From: Gari tellinella
Lineage: Eukaryota; Mollusca; Bivalvia; Cardiida; Psammobiidae
Assembly: GCA_922989275.2 (NCBI GenBank)
Contig: OV277858.1
Location: forward strand, 10,230,001-10,294,000
Length of the DNA stretch: 64,000 nt
Direction of reading: 5' to 3'
The notes under the pieces are model-generated. The model worked only from the letters and a program-made list of their open reading frames with translations. It did not search any database and had not been told where the DNA came from. Shown here one piece after another: positions 21,186-31,191 of the stretch (position 1 is the stretch's first letter; each line of letters starts with the position of its first letter). The position numbers and the translations under genes were made by a program.

Positions 21186-22092
21186 TGCTGTGGTTCTGGG
21201 GCTTAATTGTCATAGGGGATGTTTCTGTTTATTTGACGGAGATTATCCCCTCTGCCAAGAACTAAAAGGAAGGCAGGTTGGTGGTTTTGATCCCATGCAC
21301 TGCTTTGCAATGAGTGAGATTAGCCAAAATCATCTTACTGAAATCATCATCATCTCATCTCACCATCCCTCATTTTTCATCCGCAACAGACATAATTTAT
21401 AAAACGCTCGTCTTTGTATTGTCGTGTGTCTGTCTTTATATGTCTTCTCTCCGTGTCTGTGTCCGTATACCGTGTCCGGCCATTTTATATCCGTGAGGTG
21501 CTAGTTCATACTGTCGTGAATACCATACGTGAAATCGAACAAATCTTTTCTCTTTTTTTGTTGAAAATTTTATTGTCTAAAGAGGTTGAAATAAAGCAAT
21601 AAGAAAGTAAACAGAAAGCTCATAAAGATATTTCTGTATCACTTTATTACTTTCGCCTTTCTTTAAGTACTAGTAGTCACCTGCTTTGAATACAAAATAA
21701 TTGAAATAATTTAGTTGTCGTAAAAGAAAGATTTAACTGCATTAAAATCGTTCCCTTACGACTTCTAAAATAAGGCTAATTGAATATATGAAGGAGAGGC
21801 GAGAGCTTAAGGAAAGGTATAAGATGCTATAAGTAGTCACATTTTGACTGACGGAAATTGAATGACAGTTTGGAGACCGATCAGACGCCGCGTCCAGTGG
21901 CGTCTGATCAGGATCCCAACTGTTTGCCAAAAAACATTGTACTCGGTGTAAGTCAAGGGGTTAAATAAGTTGAAAAATAGTATAATTAAAAAGGAATACC
22001 TGACACTATCTAGGATTTCTGCATTGATTTTGCCATATAATTCCATATCTTCTTCAACACGGATGAGTTTTTATGGTCGTGGTGAGTGATAT
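21186..22092. other. Interior of inverted-repeat element, two palindromes
   Basis: It contains a degenerate family C palindrome at about 21580-21666 and a family A palindrome at 21865-21926 (ACAGTTTGG...GATCAGACGCC / GGCGTCTGATC...CCAACTGT). The rest, including 'ctgtgtccgtataccgtgtccgg' near 21460, is not recognised. Confidence 0.55.
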
Positions 22093-22373
22093 TATATATT
22101 GCTTTATTTTCGCTAACAATTGTAATTATATTTTTCTAAAATTGTTTTCGAAACAAGCTAACTTAACTTCGAAAAAAGTATATTTCTACAGTCATTTGCA
22201 TCCGCGATCTGACCGTTTGCGTGAAATTTCGCTCGCCGAGCGAAACGTCACGGACACGGACGCGGACACGGACACGGAACGGACGTATGGAATAGACCCA
22301 ATGATTTCTTTGGTGAGCAAAAACTCGCGGACACGGACGCGGACACGGATCACGCATCACGGAACTATGGAAT

Positions 22374-22554
22374 GCCGACCTAACGTGAAATATGGACCCT
22401 GTTGAAAAAAGACAGGGTTGGTCTTTTCAACGTTGAGATTGTTCTATTTTCAACGTTGAAAAAAGACCCGGGTCGATTCTCAACTTTGAAAAAAGGCCCA
22501 CCGGGTTTTTTTTTCAACAGGGTCCATATTTCACGTTATACCGGCCTTAAGTCA
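22374..22554. mobile_element. Second palindromic MITE, outer end of the nest
   Basis: GACCTAACGTGAAATATGG and 'accctgttgaaaaaa' pair with 'ttttttcaacagggt' and CCATATTTCACGTTATACCGGC. The outer end CGTTATACCGGCCTTAA is the inverse of the AAGGCCGGTGTAACG that begins the nest at 19751. The outermost ends of the whole 2.8 kb structure therefore match. Confidence 0.75.
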
Positions 22555-22667
22555 TTTTAAGCTCCGTGATGTTCACGTATGAAATCTGCCACTCCTTGTT
22601 TATAGGACGGAGTCGGAGTCACTGTTCAGATCGGCAGTCATTGCATACAAGTGGTCTCGGTGACGTG

Positions 22668-22741
22668 GTCGGGAACAGGATAATTATTTAAAGCGGTACG
22701 TCCGGTCGGGAACAGGATACTTATTTAAATCGGTACGTCCG
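22668..22741. repeat. 37 bp tandem duplication
   Basis: 'gtcgggaacaggata.ttattta' followed by 'cggtacgtccg' occurs twice back to back (from 22668 and from 22705) with two or three differences. Confidence 0.85.
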
Positions 22742-22767
22742 GGGTAGATGCAACGGCAGGACCAACG

Positions 22768-23899
22768 CACAGGTACTTGACACATAGATCTAGATCTATT
22801 TATCAAAATTTCTTTTTTTAGATCTATTACCTTATTATAGATACAAGGTAAACAACGGCAATCGAACAGGTGGTCTAAATTCTCAACTGTAACTGCTGTT
22901 AAAATCGACCAGATCACCGATATTCTCTTGTGTTGCCCTCGAGAAATGATTAATTTATCAATAGTTACTTTTTATTTGATCAAATTCCGCCAAATAACGA
23001 CAAAATACGTGAATTTATAACGAAAATGTGCATAAAATTTGGCCATGTCGTTTCTGACGTCCATACCAAACTGCACAAATATAGGGGTAATCTAGTCGGT
23101 TTGCAACTTTGCACAGTTAACGGCCTTTACGGCTGAAACGTTCACCTAATTCCATAAGAGCATATACGTGTATGTCAAACCATGACACTCTTCTACCTCA
23201 GCTATCCGAAATACTCATGGATTTCCTCAATGAAATTGAGAATTTAAAGCTTTTTAACGTTTCCAAGGAATATAAGATGCAGCCCACAGTGAATATATTC
23301 CGTACTCTCATTGGCAGGCAGACTTATTTGCCAATGAGATCGCTCTGTTCCTTTGTCCCATACAGGTGTCCAAAATGGCATTTGAAATGAACCAAAGTAT
23401 TCACTTGTCAATTTGGTGCCAAATTACATGAGTATTTTTTATAGCTGAGTGAGAAGAAGGTTATGTTTTGAAAGAAAAGTGTTTGTTCTAATGAAATTAG
23501 GTGAAGATTCCAGCCGAAAATGCCGTTAACTGTGCAAACCGACTAGATTACCCTTATATTTACGCAGTTTGATATGAACGTCAGAAACGGCATGGCCAAC
23601 TTTATTGCACATTTTCGTTATAAATTCACGTGTTTTGTCGTTATTTGACGGAATTTGATCAAATAAAAACTATTGATAAATAAATCATTTCCCGAGGGCA
23701 ACACAAGAGAATATCGGTGATCTGGTCGATTTTAGCAGCATCTCAAGTTGAGAGTTTAGACTACCTGTTCGAATGCCGTTATTTACCTTGTATCTAGAAT
23801 AAGGTAATAGATCTAGAGGTCTAGTAAAAAAAGAAGAAAATAATAAATAGATCTTTTTTTTTTATAAATAGATCTAGATCTATGTGTCAAGTACCTGTG
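22768..23899. mobile_element. 1.13 kb long-TIR element, 8 bp TSD (hAT-like)
   Basis: Arms of about 390 bp form a giant inverted repeat (22768-23160 and 23490-23899) beginning CACAGGTACTTGACACATAG on both ends. The 8 bp direct repeat GACCAACG flanks the element at 22760-22767 and 23900-23907. An 8 bp duplication with CA.G termini fits the hAT superfamily. The loop of about 330 bp shows no transposase motifs; the 72-codon frame at 23172-23390 is not convincing. Arms contain TAGATCTAGATCTA. Confidence 0.85.
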
Positions 23900-23907
23900 G
23901 ACCAACG

Positions 23908-25609
23908 GGTTTAAGGGCTGGTACTGGGCTAGTTCCGGGACAGGTGCAGGACCGGGAACAGGTTCCAGGCGAGACCGGCATTGGCAGATATGCATCAATA
24001 TCACGATTATGCTGTAAAAATAAGAAGCCCGGATGATAATAATTATCATCCTGGCGACTTTTTTTCCTTTAAAAATAAAATGAATGTGTGCATTTAGTTT
24101 CCAAGCATTTATGTTCATTTCACACAGTAAGCAATATGGTCTTTCGTAATAAAGTAATACCGCTCAAAATCGTTTTTTCTTGTACCTCAGCATAATCATC
24201 GCTAAATATTACCGGCGAATCCACAATTATTTTTTCGCGATATCCCAACTCCATTAATTATTATCAATGAAATGAAGTATAAATTTCCTTAAAAAATAGC
24301 ATATCTTTTAGTCTAAATTTAGCGGTTTGTTTACAATTGAATGCCTTACGAATGTAGCCGAGCTAAAGTGAGTAGGTCGCGTGGTGCGCACTAAGAAAAC
24401 ATGGCTGTTTCACTTTCGATTTTACACAAATCAAGTGACTTTACCCGCAATTATGCAAACGACAACTCCCGATTAATCCCGAATGCGAACGGATAAAATG
24501 AAACGTTTGTTTTTTGAACTGCTTAGAGCAAAATTACTAGGTAGATATGCATTTTCACCCTCGCACTTCCATAGAAAACGTTTAGAGGGTTCATTCTTCA
24601 CGATTTGACCTTTCTTTTATTGCAATAAAAAAACCTCGAAAAAATGCCGTTTCTGAGCTATATTACGGCTTTAAGGGTTTTGGCGTACATTTTCAGGACA
24701 GAAATGCAGCGAATACGGCCAAATGAAATTATTTAACCCTATCCTGTCTGATAAATTGTCGCCGGGTTTACACTATTTACCTTTAAAGTGATAAGAATAG
24801 CGTTGACGATGAAGGAACTGTTGTCTGAATATCAAACAGCCTGGATCCGACTGAGTTACTCGGGCGTCTCATCCGGATCCAAGCTGTTTAACACATTCAG
24901 CCCTAGCGACGATTATAGTCGTCATTTACAATCAGTGAACTTGTACAAAATACGCTTGTCCTATGCAAACAGTGTAAAGGAGCCCTCTTATCAGGGTCTA
25001 CACTGTTTGCCATTTTGAAATTTATTGTTAAAAAGCAACCCTAAATATGTAAAAATGGATTAAACATAAGTGGAAATTGGAATTTTCCATTAAAAGTTTC
25101 AGGGGTGAAGGAGTTAATATGCCGAACAACAGCTATATACTTACTTTACTTAAATAAGTTTAAAATATTTTCTTTGCAAATTAATGCACTTGATAAAATA
25201 TCTTATCTTTAACATTTATGACTTAATTACAGACAAAGAAAGACTTAGGAAAATAGATGATTTAAATTTTAAAATGAGTGGTTTTGCTTAAAATTTATAT
25301 ATAAATTACTAATGATGACCTTTGCAAATCTTTAACCCGTTACCCCATGACGCATTTAATGCGTTCCTTCTCTAAAGCAAATAATTCAAACTGATACAGC
25401 CATGAATATGCACCATAAGAACTATTTTCTTTATTTCTTTATCCTGATGGAAGCATAAAGCAGGTTGAAAGAAAAACAGAATGCACCTTAAGTGCTTCAA
25501 GTGGTCACCTTTCTTAAATAAATGCTAGGAGGGAGGGGGTTAAATAATATCTGAATGTTTATTCAACAACATCTGTGAATGTGTTTTATATCTTTGTGCG
25601 TTTTTACAG
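23908..25609. other. Intergenic; palindromes A, B and C in series
   Basis: From 23908 to about 24820 nothing is recognised, apart from a short ATG frame in good context at 24399 ('aaaacatggc') that ends after 31 codons. Family A lies at 24833-24890, family B at 24968-25013 and a half family C at 25450-25500, in the same order as at 13-14 kb reversed. Confidence 0.55.
24833..24890. repeat. Palindrome family A (CAAACAG..TGGATCC)
   Basis: CAAACAGCCTGGATCCG and CGGATCCAAGCTGTTT form the outer arms and 'gactgagttactc' / 'gggcgtctc' the inner part. Better-matched copies lie at 21865 and 30784. Confidence 0.8.
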
Positions 25610-25775
25610 CATTTGTTAAGCTAACCAGCAAGACAGCATCTACCGACTTCAAACTTGCATCTGCAGTCATCCAACCCGCATCACCAGACGTCGAATCTGT
25701 ATCCAGATATAAAGACGGCAGACCTGCGTCCACAGACGTACGACCTGTATCTAGACATTCAATAAGTGGACATAT
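25610..25775 (+). CDS. Possible exon with 7-residue (21 nt) coding repeats
   Basis: A good acceptor (tttttacag, ending 25609) precedes an open frame in which a 21-nt unit repeats about six times from 25636. In protein this reads as heptads of the type [A/V]-S-x-D-V-x-P (ASTDFKL, ASAVIQP, ASPDVES, ASTDVRP). One unit is lengthened by six bases, keeping frame. No donor is evident before a HINE-like element starts at 25785, so any exon would be truncated or read into the repeat. The protein is unrecognised. A non-coding minisatellite that happens to be open is the alternative. Confidence 0.3.
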
Positions 25776-25784
25776 GTGCTTTTT

Positions 25785-26690
25785 GTGTCACCTGCTGTAT
25801 GCAGAGGTGACACTTAGAGATCACTTTTCCGTCATATGTCCGTCTGTCTGTCTGTCTGTCTGTCCGTCATGTCACGTCATGCTTTTTTCCGTCTCCGCTT
25901 TTTATAAGGCTATCAATCCTGTTCTACTGATACTTTTCAGATGAAATTTCATTTTTATGGAAAGAGCTTGATGAGTGAAAGTATCATGAACAATGTTCAT
26001 AAGAGTTATTTACCTTTTCTACATTTTCTTTTCCAGCAAATAAAAATGAATTGAAGCTTTGGAGAAGAAATTTCATTTATGGAAAGAGCTTGATGAGTGG
26101 AAGTTCATAAATTTTGCATTAATACTACGAGAGTTATTGTTTTCTCATACGTCTGTTTGTCTGTCCACAACTTTAACATTGGCCATAACTTAATAACTAC
26201 ATGTGACCGAGACTTAATATTTGACATGTGTACTCCTCAATTCAAGAAGCCTTTGAGCTCAGTACAACTTTTGTCATGTCTGACAAAGTTCAAGGTCATT
26301 TAGAGGTCAAATAGGTTAAATTTAATCTTGTCCATATCTTTGAAACGGTATGTGATATGACTTCATGTTTGACATGTGTACTCCATTTAAGAAGCCCTTT
26401 AGCTCATTACTACTTGGGTCATGTCAAACAAAGGTCGACCAATGTCGTTTAGAAGGTCAAACTAGGTTAAATTTAACATTGGCCATAACTTTGTAACTAC
26501 ATGTACATGTGATAGAGAATTCATATTTGACATGTTTAGAATCTAGAATCTAGAATCCATTGCGCTCTGTTCAACTGGATTTTATCAAATACGGGTCAAT
26601 GTCATTTCGAGCTCATGGTCACACCACACAAACACATTTTGTTCTATTTCAGAAAGAGCTTGCTTACTGCAAGTGACACATTCTAATGCT
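25785..26690 (+). mobile_element. HINE-like element, TGTCACCTG family
   Basis: The hairpin TGTCACCTGCTGTATGCAGAGGTGACA opens the element. A (GTCT)5 tract at about 25840-25866 follows, then monomers of about 150 bp with 'ttaacattggccataact', 'acatgtg' and 'atatttgacatgtgtactcc' (near 26170, 26330 and 26475). 'tgcaagtgacaca' near 26680 is the inverse of the start and marks the 3' part. A minus-strand relative is at 62898-63252. Confidence 0.75.
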
Positions 26691-27359
26691 TTCTTAACTT
26701 CCCTCACTTACGAACAGAGGCGACATGCATGACAAAGTTCGGTTCTAGGAATTGTAGTTTTGTGCCTGGATAGCTGGATTTATTTCAAATATTAATGTAT
26801 AGAACCAAGGCAGACGGTGCCTTCTGCTGAGACAGCGTCGCATTTGCGGATGACAGACGTGAAGTCCTTGCGAAGAAACCATTCCGAGACTGGAAGGACG
26901 CTAAGTCAAAATTCAAGGCAGCATGCACCAATCTGTTCTGAAGTTTATAAGACCCTCCAAAGACTACTGGAGAAGAAGATGAGGTGTTGAAGTCCGTTGC
27001 GAAGTGAGTCCTTTTCTGCGGCCGGCAAGGCATAGCAGGGATTCAGAGACAATGCAAAGCATCTGAGTAGTAACAAAAACTGTGACAACGTTCAAGCTTT
27101 ATCAACAAGGTTCTCCTCGACCACTTTAAGACTGCACCAAGGAACGTCACGGTCACCTATTTATAAAAAACTCACATTCTTCATGGCAGGCTACTGCTTA
27201 GTGTAACATACACGTTAATCAGATCACTCTCTAAGAGAGTTCTGAACTTTAATGTTTGTTTCAGCAGAATTCTGTTCTGTTTTGATTGATGAAAATGTTT
27301 GCATGATCGTGGGACGCATACCTTTGTTGAAAGGATTATCCAGATTATGATTATTTCTG
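26691..27359 (+). other. Unrecognised; weak zinc-finger-like transposase remnant
   Basis: At 26848-26941 the plus strand reads AFADDRREVLAKKPFRDW followed by K-D-A-x-x-K-F. This faintly resembles the F-x-x-W-x-x-A-x-x-K-F spacing of TTF-type zinc fingers in hAT-like transposases, with no cysteines visible. It ends in a stop at 26944-ish and has no continuation. Nothing else here is recognised. Confidence 0.2.
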
Positions 27360-27735
27360 TCTTTGGGGGGAGGGGGGGGGGGGGGTCATAAGGGATACTA
27401 ACATCATTCTATTGATGTAAACTATTTTCTTAGAATACCCTCAGAATGTACCATTTTTTGGTATTAAGTTTAAACAATTCAGTTCTTTTTTCTGTCTAAT
27501 GACGTTCTTATGTCGTATGAAACCACTTTTTAGGGGGTATAATGGGATATTTCCATCATTCTATTGATACAAACTTTCTTCCTAGAATGCCCTCATAATG
27601 CACCATTTTGGTGTTAATTTCTAAAAGTTTTCGGGGAAGGCCTCCCGGACCCCCCACCTATGGGAGGGGTGCTACCCCTCCTTTACCCACCCGACTGTGC
27701 CCCCCATTATAAATTTTCTGGACCCGGCCCTGCAT
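27360..27735 (+). mobile_element. 3' end of a tandem-repeat transposon (same family as 45.8-48.8 kb)
   Basis: After a G run (27365-27383) come two monomers with 'atttccatcattctattgat', 'aaactttctt' and 'gaatgccctca.aatgcaccattttggtgttaattt'. The end block 'cggggaaggcctcccggacccccc...tgggaggggtgctacccctcc' and the terminus TTTTCTGGACCCGGCCCTG then follow. The same terminus closes the element at 48802. The 5' end is missing. Confidence 0.75.
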
Positions 27736-28105
27736 AATATTAGGATGTCGCGTGCAGCAAGCAGAGTGAATAGTTTGGTTTCTGAATTTAAAATGGAATT
27801 ACCGATGTTGAATATATAGACGTATCTATTGTAAATAACAGGGTATTTTTCCCCGTTATAAATCTCGATAAAATTAACGTTGGCATCGGATGTCTACATC
27901 TACATCGAACGTAGGCCGGTAATCCCTACTTGGACGCCACAGAGAGAGGGGAGCGGATACAGAATCCTACTCTTATTATCGACAGAGTTCTTTTAGATGC
28001 CCTGTGTAAAGCACTGATACATCGGACCTCGGTTTATATAGTCTCATCCGAAAGACTTGGTCTGGCGGGGCTTCGAACTCGATAACATTTGGAGTCATAT
28101 GCGTT

Positions 28106-28386
28106 TTTGACTGTCTGTCTGTCTGTTTGTCTCTCTGTCTCTCTCTGTCTCTCTCAGTCTGCCTCTCTGTCTCTGTCTCTGTCTGTCTCTCTGTGTCTCT
28201 GTGTCTCTCTCCCCTGTCTCTCTCCCTGTCTCTCTATGTATGTCTGTCTGTCTCTGGCTCTCTGTGTGTGTGTCTCTATCTGTGTCTCTCTGTTTCTGGC
28301 TCTTTCTGTCTCTCTCTCTCTCTGTCTCTCTCTCTCTCTGTCTCTCTCTCTCTCTCTCCCTCTCGCTCTTTCTCTCTCTCTCTCTT
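28106..28386. repeat. CT/GTCT-rich microsatellite
   Basis: A run of about 280 bp of GTCT, CTCT and CTGT units is open in several frames on both strands, giving low-complexity ORFs (Cys/Leu/Ser/Val or Arg/Glu/Thr) that are not genes. Confidence 0.95.
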
Positions 28387-29067
28387 AAACACAATTAAAA
28401 ATTCAATAAAATGTATCATTAAAACACAAGTTGTTTGCAATGATGGTCAATACATTATTAATTAATGTGTGGTTGTTTTGGGGTTTTGGGGCACGGAGTT
28501 ATTCTGTGTATTATGTGTATAATATCACGCGGGGGTGCCTTTGTTATTGTAGTAAGACTTTTTGTATTTAGTTATTTAACGTCCGAAGGATATTCGCTCT
28601 TTTGACGTACTTTTATAGTAAGGCTTTTCGTCGCATCTGGTGTTTTTATATGTTTGAATTGATTGATAAAATATGAATTATTGGTGATGGATTATTTGAC
28701 ACGCCTATTGGTGACAATTTGACACACCTATTCGTGACAGTTGATTGGATTATGTTGATTATTTGTTTGTTGGCTTGGGGCTTAAACGCACAGACCCAAT
28801 GCTCTGTGACATCTCCATGGTAATATCAAATCCGATTAGACCTTCCTTTCAAGTTGTCGGACACGAGGATCTATTAAAATATGTTGAGACTGCATTACAT
28901 AAAATACTACTGAAAAGGAAGCAGCTCGTTTTAGATATTTACAAATATTTACAAATAGGTATAAGCAGTACAATTCAGTTTGACAACATGATGTAGCAGA
29001 CGCACCTGTCTTTGTAAGACCGATTTTGATTGGTTCATTGAGAAACCTGGTGAAAGCTATAAATAAA
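28387..29067. other. No recognised feature
   Basis: AT-rich sequence. 'atttgacac.cctattggtgaca' occurs twice around 28694-28738 as a small tandem repeat. No gene is supported. Confidence 0.4.
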
Positions 29068-29147
29068 TCGTGCTCGAGCACGAAATTTCTCGCCCGAGCA
29101 CGCTCTTAATTGTGCTCGAGCACGATCTCAGTTGTGCTCGAGCAGAA
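29068..29147. repeat. Cluster of GTGCTCGAGCAC palindromes
   Basis: Perfect or near-perfect TCGTGCTCGAGCACGA palindromes recur four times within 80 bp, spaced about 20-25 bp and separated by AT-rich bases. Confidence 0.85.
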
Positions 29148-29409
29148 AAATACTTTCGACCCCTTTGGTACTCCATAGGGAAGAGGGCCATCAATACTTG
29201 TAATCCCGCCGCGCTGAAACACCAGGGACGTTTCTAGATAATGTATAGCACCCAAAGAAATCATTGTTTTACAGTATGACACACACATTTCTTTGACCCG
29301 CATTATGCTGAATTTTCCATCCGCTTCAAAAATGTTGTTTGCCATATAATTCAAATAAGCTTCTTTGCTTTTATTTTATTGAAGACGAACTAAGAATGAG
29401 AGTCAGTTT

Positions 29410-29455
29410 AGCACGGAATTATACACAGAGTATACTCAGTGTATATTTCCGTGCG
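29410..29455. repeat. Short hairpin GCACGGAA...TTCCGTGC
   Basis: GCACGGAATTATACAC pairs with GTGTATATTTCCGTGC around an inner TATACTC region. A similar hairpin (CACGGAGTAAA / TTTACTCCGTG) is at 35556-35583. Confidence 0.75.
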
Positions 29456-29549
29456 AGTAGACCCTAATCAGCCTCCGATGTTCTCGTCAACTGATTAGGA
29501 TAAAAACTGTTTGCAAATCTTAAAGACTCGGAATCATATAAAAAATGAC

Positions 29550-29672
29550 CAGTAAAACCTCTCTATTACAATCACACAGACAGGTTGCTGTTTCAAGCAA
29601 GGTGAAAGTATATCATTCAATAATCAATCAATTATAGAATTTCTTAATGGTCGTAATAGAGAGGTTTTACTG
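29550..29672. mobile_element. 123 bp MITE (CAGTAAAACCTCTCTATTA termini)
   Basis: CAGTAAAACCTCTCTATTAC at the left is matched by GTAATAGAGAGGTTTTACTG at the right. TA follows on the right only. Tc1/mariner-type MITEs often end this way. No coding content. Confidence 0.8.
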
Positions 29673-30922
29673 TAATTTAGTAAATGTATCGTAATCGGCT
29701 GAATTCCTGCTAATGCTTACTGACACTGTCTGTTATTTTCCGTTTAGCAGCAATCTCTACAGGCCCCTTGAGTTACAGTGTTACCTTCGAAATCTATACT
29801 CTTTAAAACCGGAGTTTTAGAGACAATTAGAAATTAGATTCAGACATACTTGACCCTCATCAGATTCTGATCTACTCGTCGACTGATCAGGATCCAAACT
29901 GTTTTCAAATACTAAAGAAACATCCCTCATCAGGATAAGGATTCAAGAAGAAGTATGCCCATGATGCATGTAAAATCAAAGTACTCAAGTACTGTAGGCT
30001 CGGGCTTTCAAATTTTTTTGCGGTTTATAACATTTAGACATTTAAGTAATATTCCTGTTATTTATAATTAGATGTCCTGTTCTGAAAATGACCATTTACA
30101 TGTATGTCAAGTACTAAACACTGGATTTCAAAGGCTTATTACTGCTTGTTGATAGAAATATAAATAGGTATGACCAGGTGTCTTTTTGACTAGACATGAC
30201 ATACTATATCTATCTTCAAACTTGCCGTTTATTGTATCAAAATAACCATTCATAACAAGCCTGTTAATGCAGGCACAGTGGAACCTCTGGAATGCCAGCA
30301 CTATCTGTTAAACTGTTAATACATGTACAGTTGAACCTCTGGAATTGTTATCGGCCTTAGTTGTTAGGCTAGCCTGTTCATGCAGGTACATCGGAGCCTC
30401 AGGAAACGCTAGCACTAGGTCATATTAACCCTTTCCTCCATAGCTTGTTTAAAGTTTTGAAAACAGACGGCTGCTTGAAGCAGTCTGAAAGGAGCATTCT
30501 GCTTTACTTCAAGACTGCTTTAAGCTACTGTCTTTTAGGACGTAGGAAACATATATAAAGTGAGGGTTTTTTACACAGGAGGAACAGATTAAAGGCAAAA
30601 AGGCAGTCCTAGGGGGTAATGGGTTAAATAGCGTAAGAGACAGAGACACTATTATTTACATCTTAACATGAAAAACAACTCTTATCACGCTGAACTGTCG
30701 TCTGCTTCAAGTGTGTCCCCTGCTTGAAAAATCAAAATAACTTTTTATGCTTTTTAAACTCATGACAATTTGAATATGAGTGCCAAACAGTTTGGATCCA
30801 AATCAGACGCCGTGTTTTGCGGCTTATGATCTGGATCCAAACTGTTTGCAAAATTAGCCAATTCGTGCTTAGCATGATAAGGGTTAACATTCTCTACCCA
30901 ACGCATTTCAGCTAAATGGTAA
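29673..30922. other. Intergenic; further A and C palindromes
   Basis: A family A-like half lies near 29850-29910. 'cagtggaacctctggaat.ccagcac' and 'acagttgaacctctggaat' near 30280-30345 are repeat termini. A short family C palindrome lies at 30474-30524 and a good family A palindrome at 30784-30848 (CAAACAGTTTGGATCC / GGATCCAAACTGTTTG). No gene is supported. Confidence 0.55.
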
Positions 30923-31183
30923 CACAGGTACATGTAGAAATGAACTTAAACTGGTACTAGAATGATGTCCATGATGCATCTGATTCAAATTAAGCGCAAT
31001 ATCGGTCTTAATAACATAGTCTGAAAAGCCCCTCTTCCGACAGCCCATAAAATATTATAGACAGTCGGAAATGGGGCCTTTTCAGACTATGTTTGTCAGA
31101 CCGATATTGCGCTTAATTTCAATCAGAAACATCATGGATATAATTCTAGTACCATTTTAAGTTCATTTCTACATGTACCTGTG
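30923..31183. mobile_element. 261 bp hAT-like MITE with 8 bp TSD
   Basis: The near-perfect inverted repeat begins CACAGGTACATGTAGAAATG and ends with its inverse, with arms of about 120 bp. The 8 bp direct repeat AATGGTAA flanks it (30915-30922 and 31184-31191). The first nine bases, CACAGGTAC, are the same as those of the 1.13 kb element at 22768, suggesting one mobilising transposase. No coding content. Confidence 0.9.
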
Positions 31184-31191
31184 AATGGTAA

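Larger units (their letters stand above)
19971..22377. mobile_element. 2.4 kb inverted-repeat element, arms about 280 bp
   Basis: The left arm (19971-20250) and right arm (22093-22377) are inverse copies. Landmarks are 'ggcattccatagttccgtgatgcgt' / 'acgcatcacggaactatggaatgcc', 'ccgtgtccgcgtc' repeats, 'ttcgctcggcgagcgaa', 'gatcgcggatgca' and 'aagttagcttgtttt'. The interior holds a Tc1-like remnant and palindromes. Both outer ends abut palindromic MITEs. Confidence 0.75.

Noticed and set aside
20768..21265. Plus-strand ORFs of 70-87 codons
   Set aside because: They are shadows of the minus-strand Tc1-like transposase.
26785..27033. 82-codon minus-strand ORF
   Set aside because: No motif. The plus-strand reading is slightly more protein-like but also too weak to call.
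28089..28465. Overlapping ORFs of 65-112 codons on both strands
   Set aside because: They are translations of the CT/GTCT microsatellite and have low-complexity composition.
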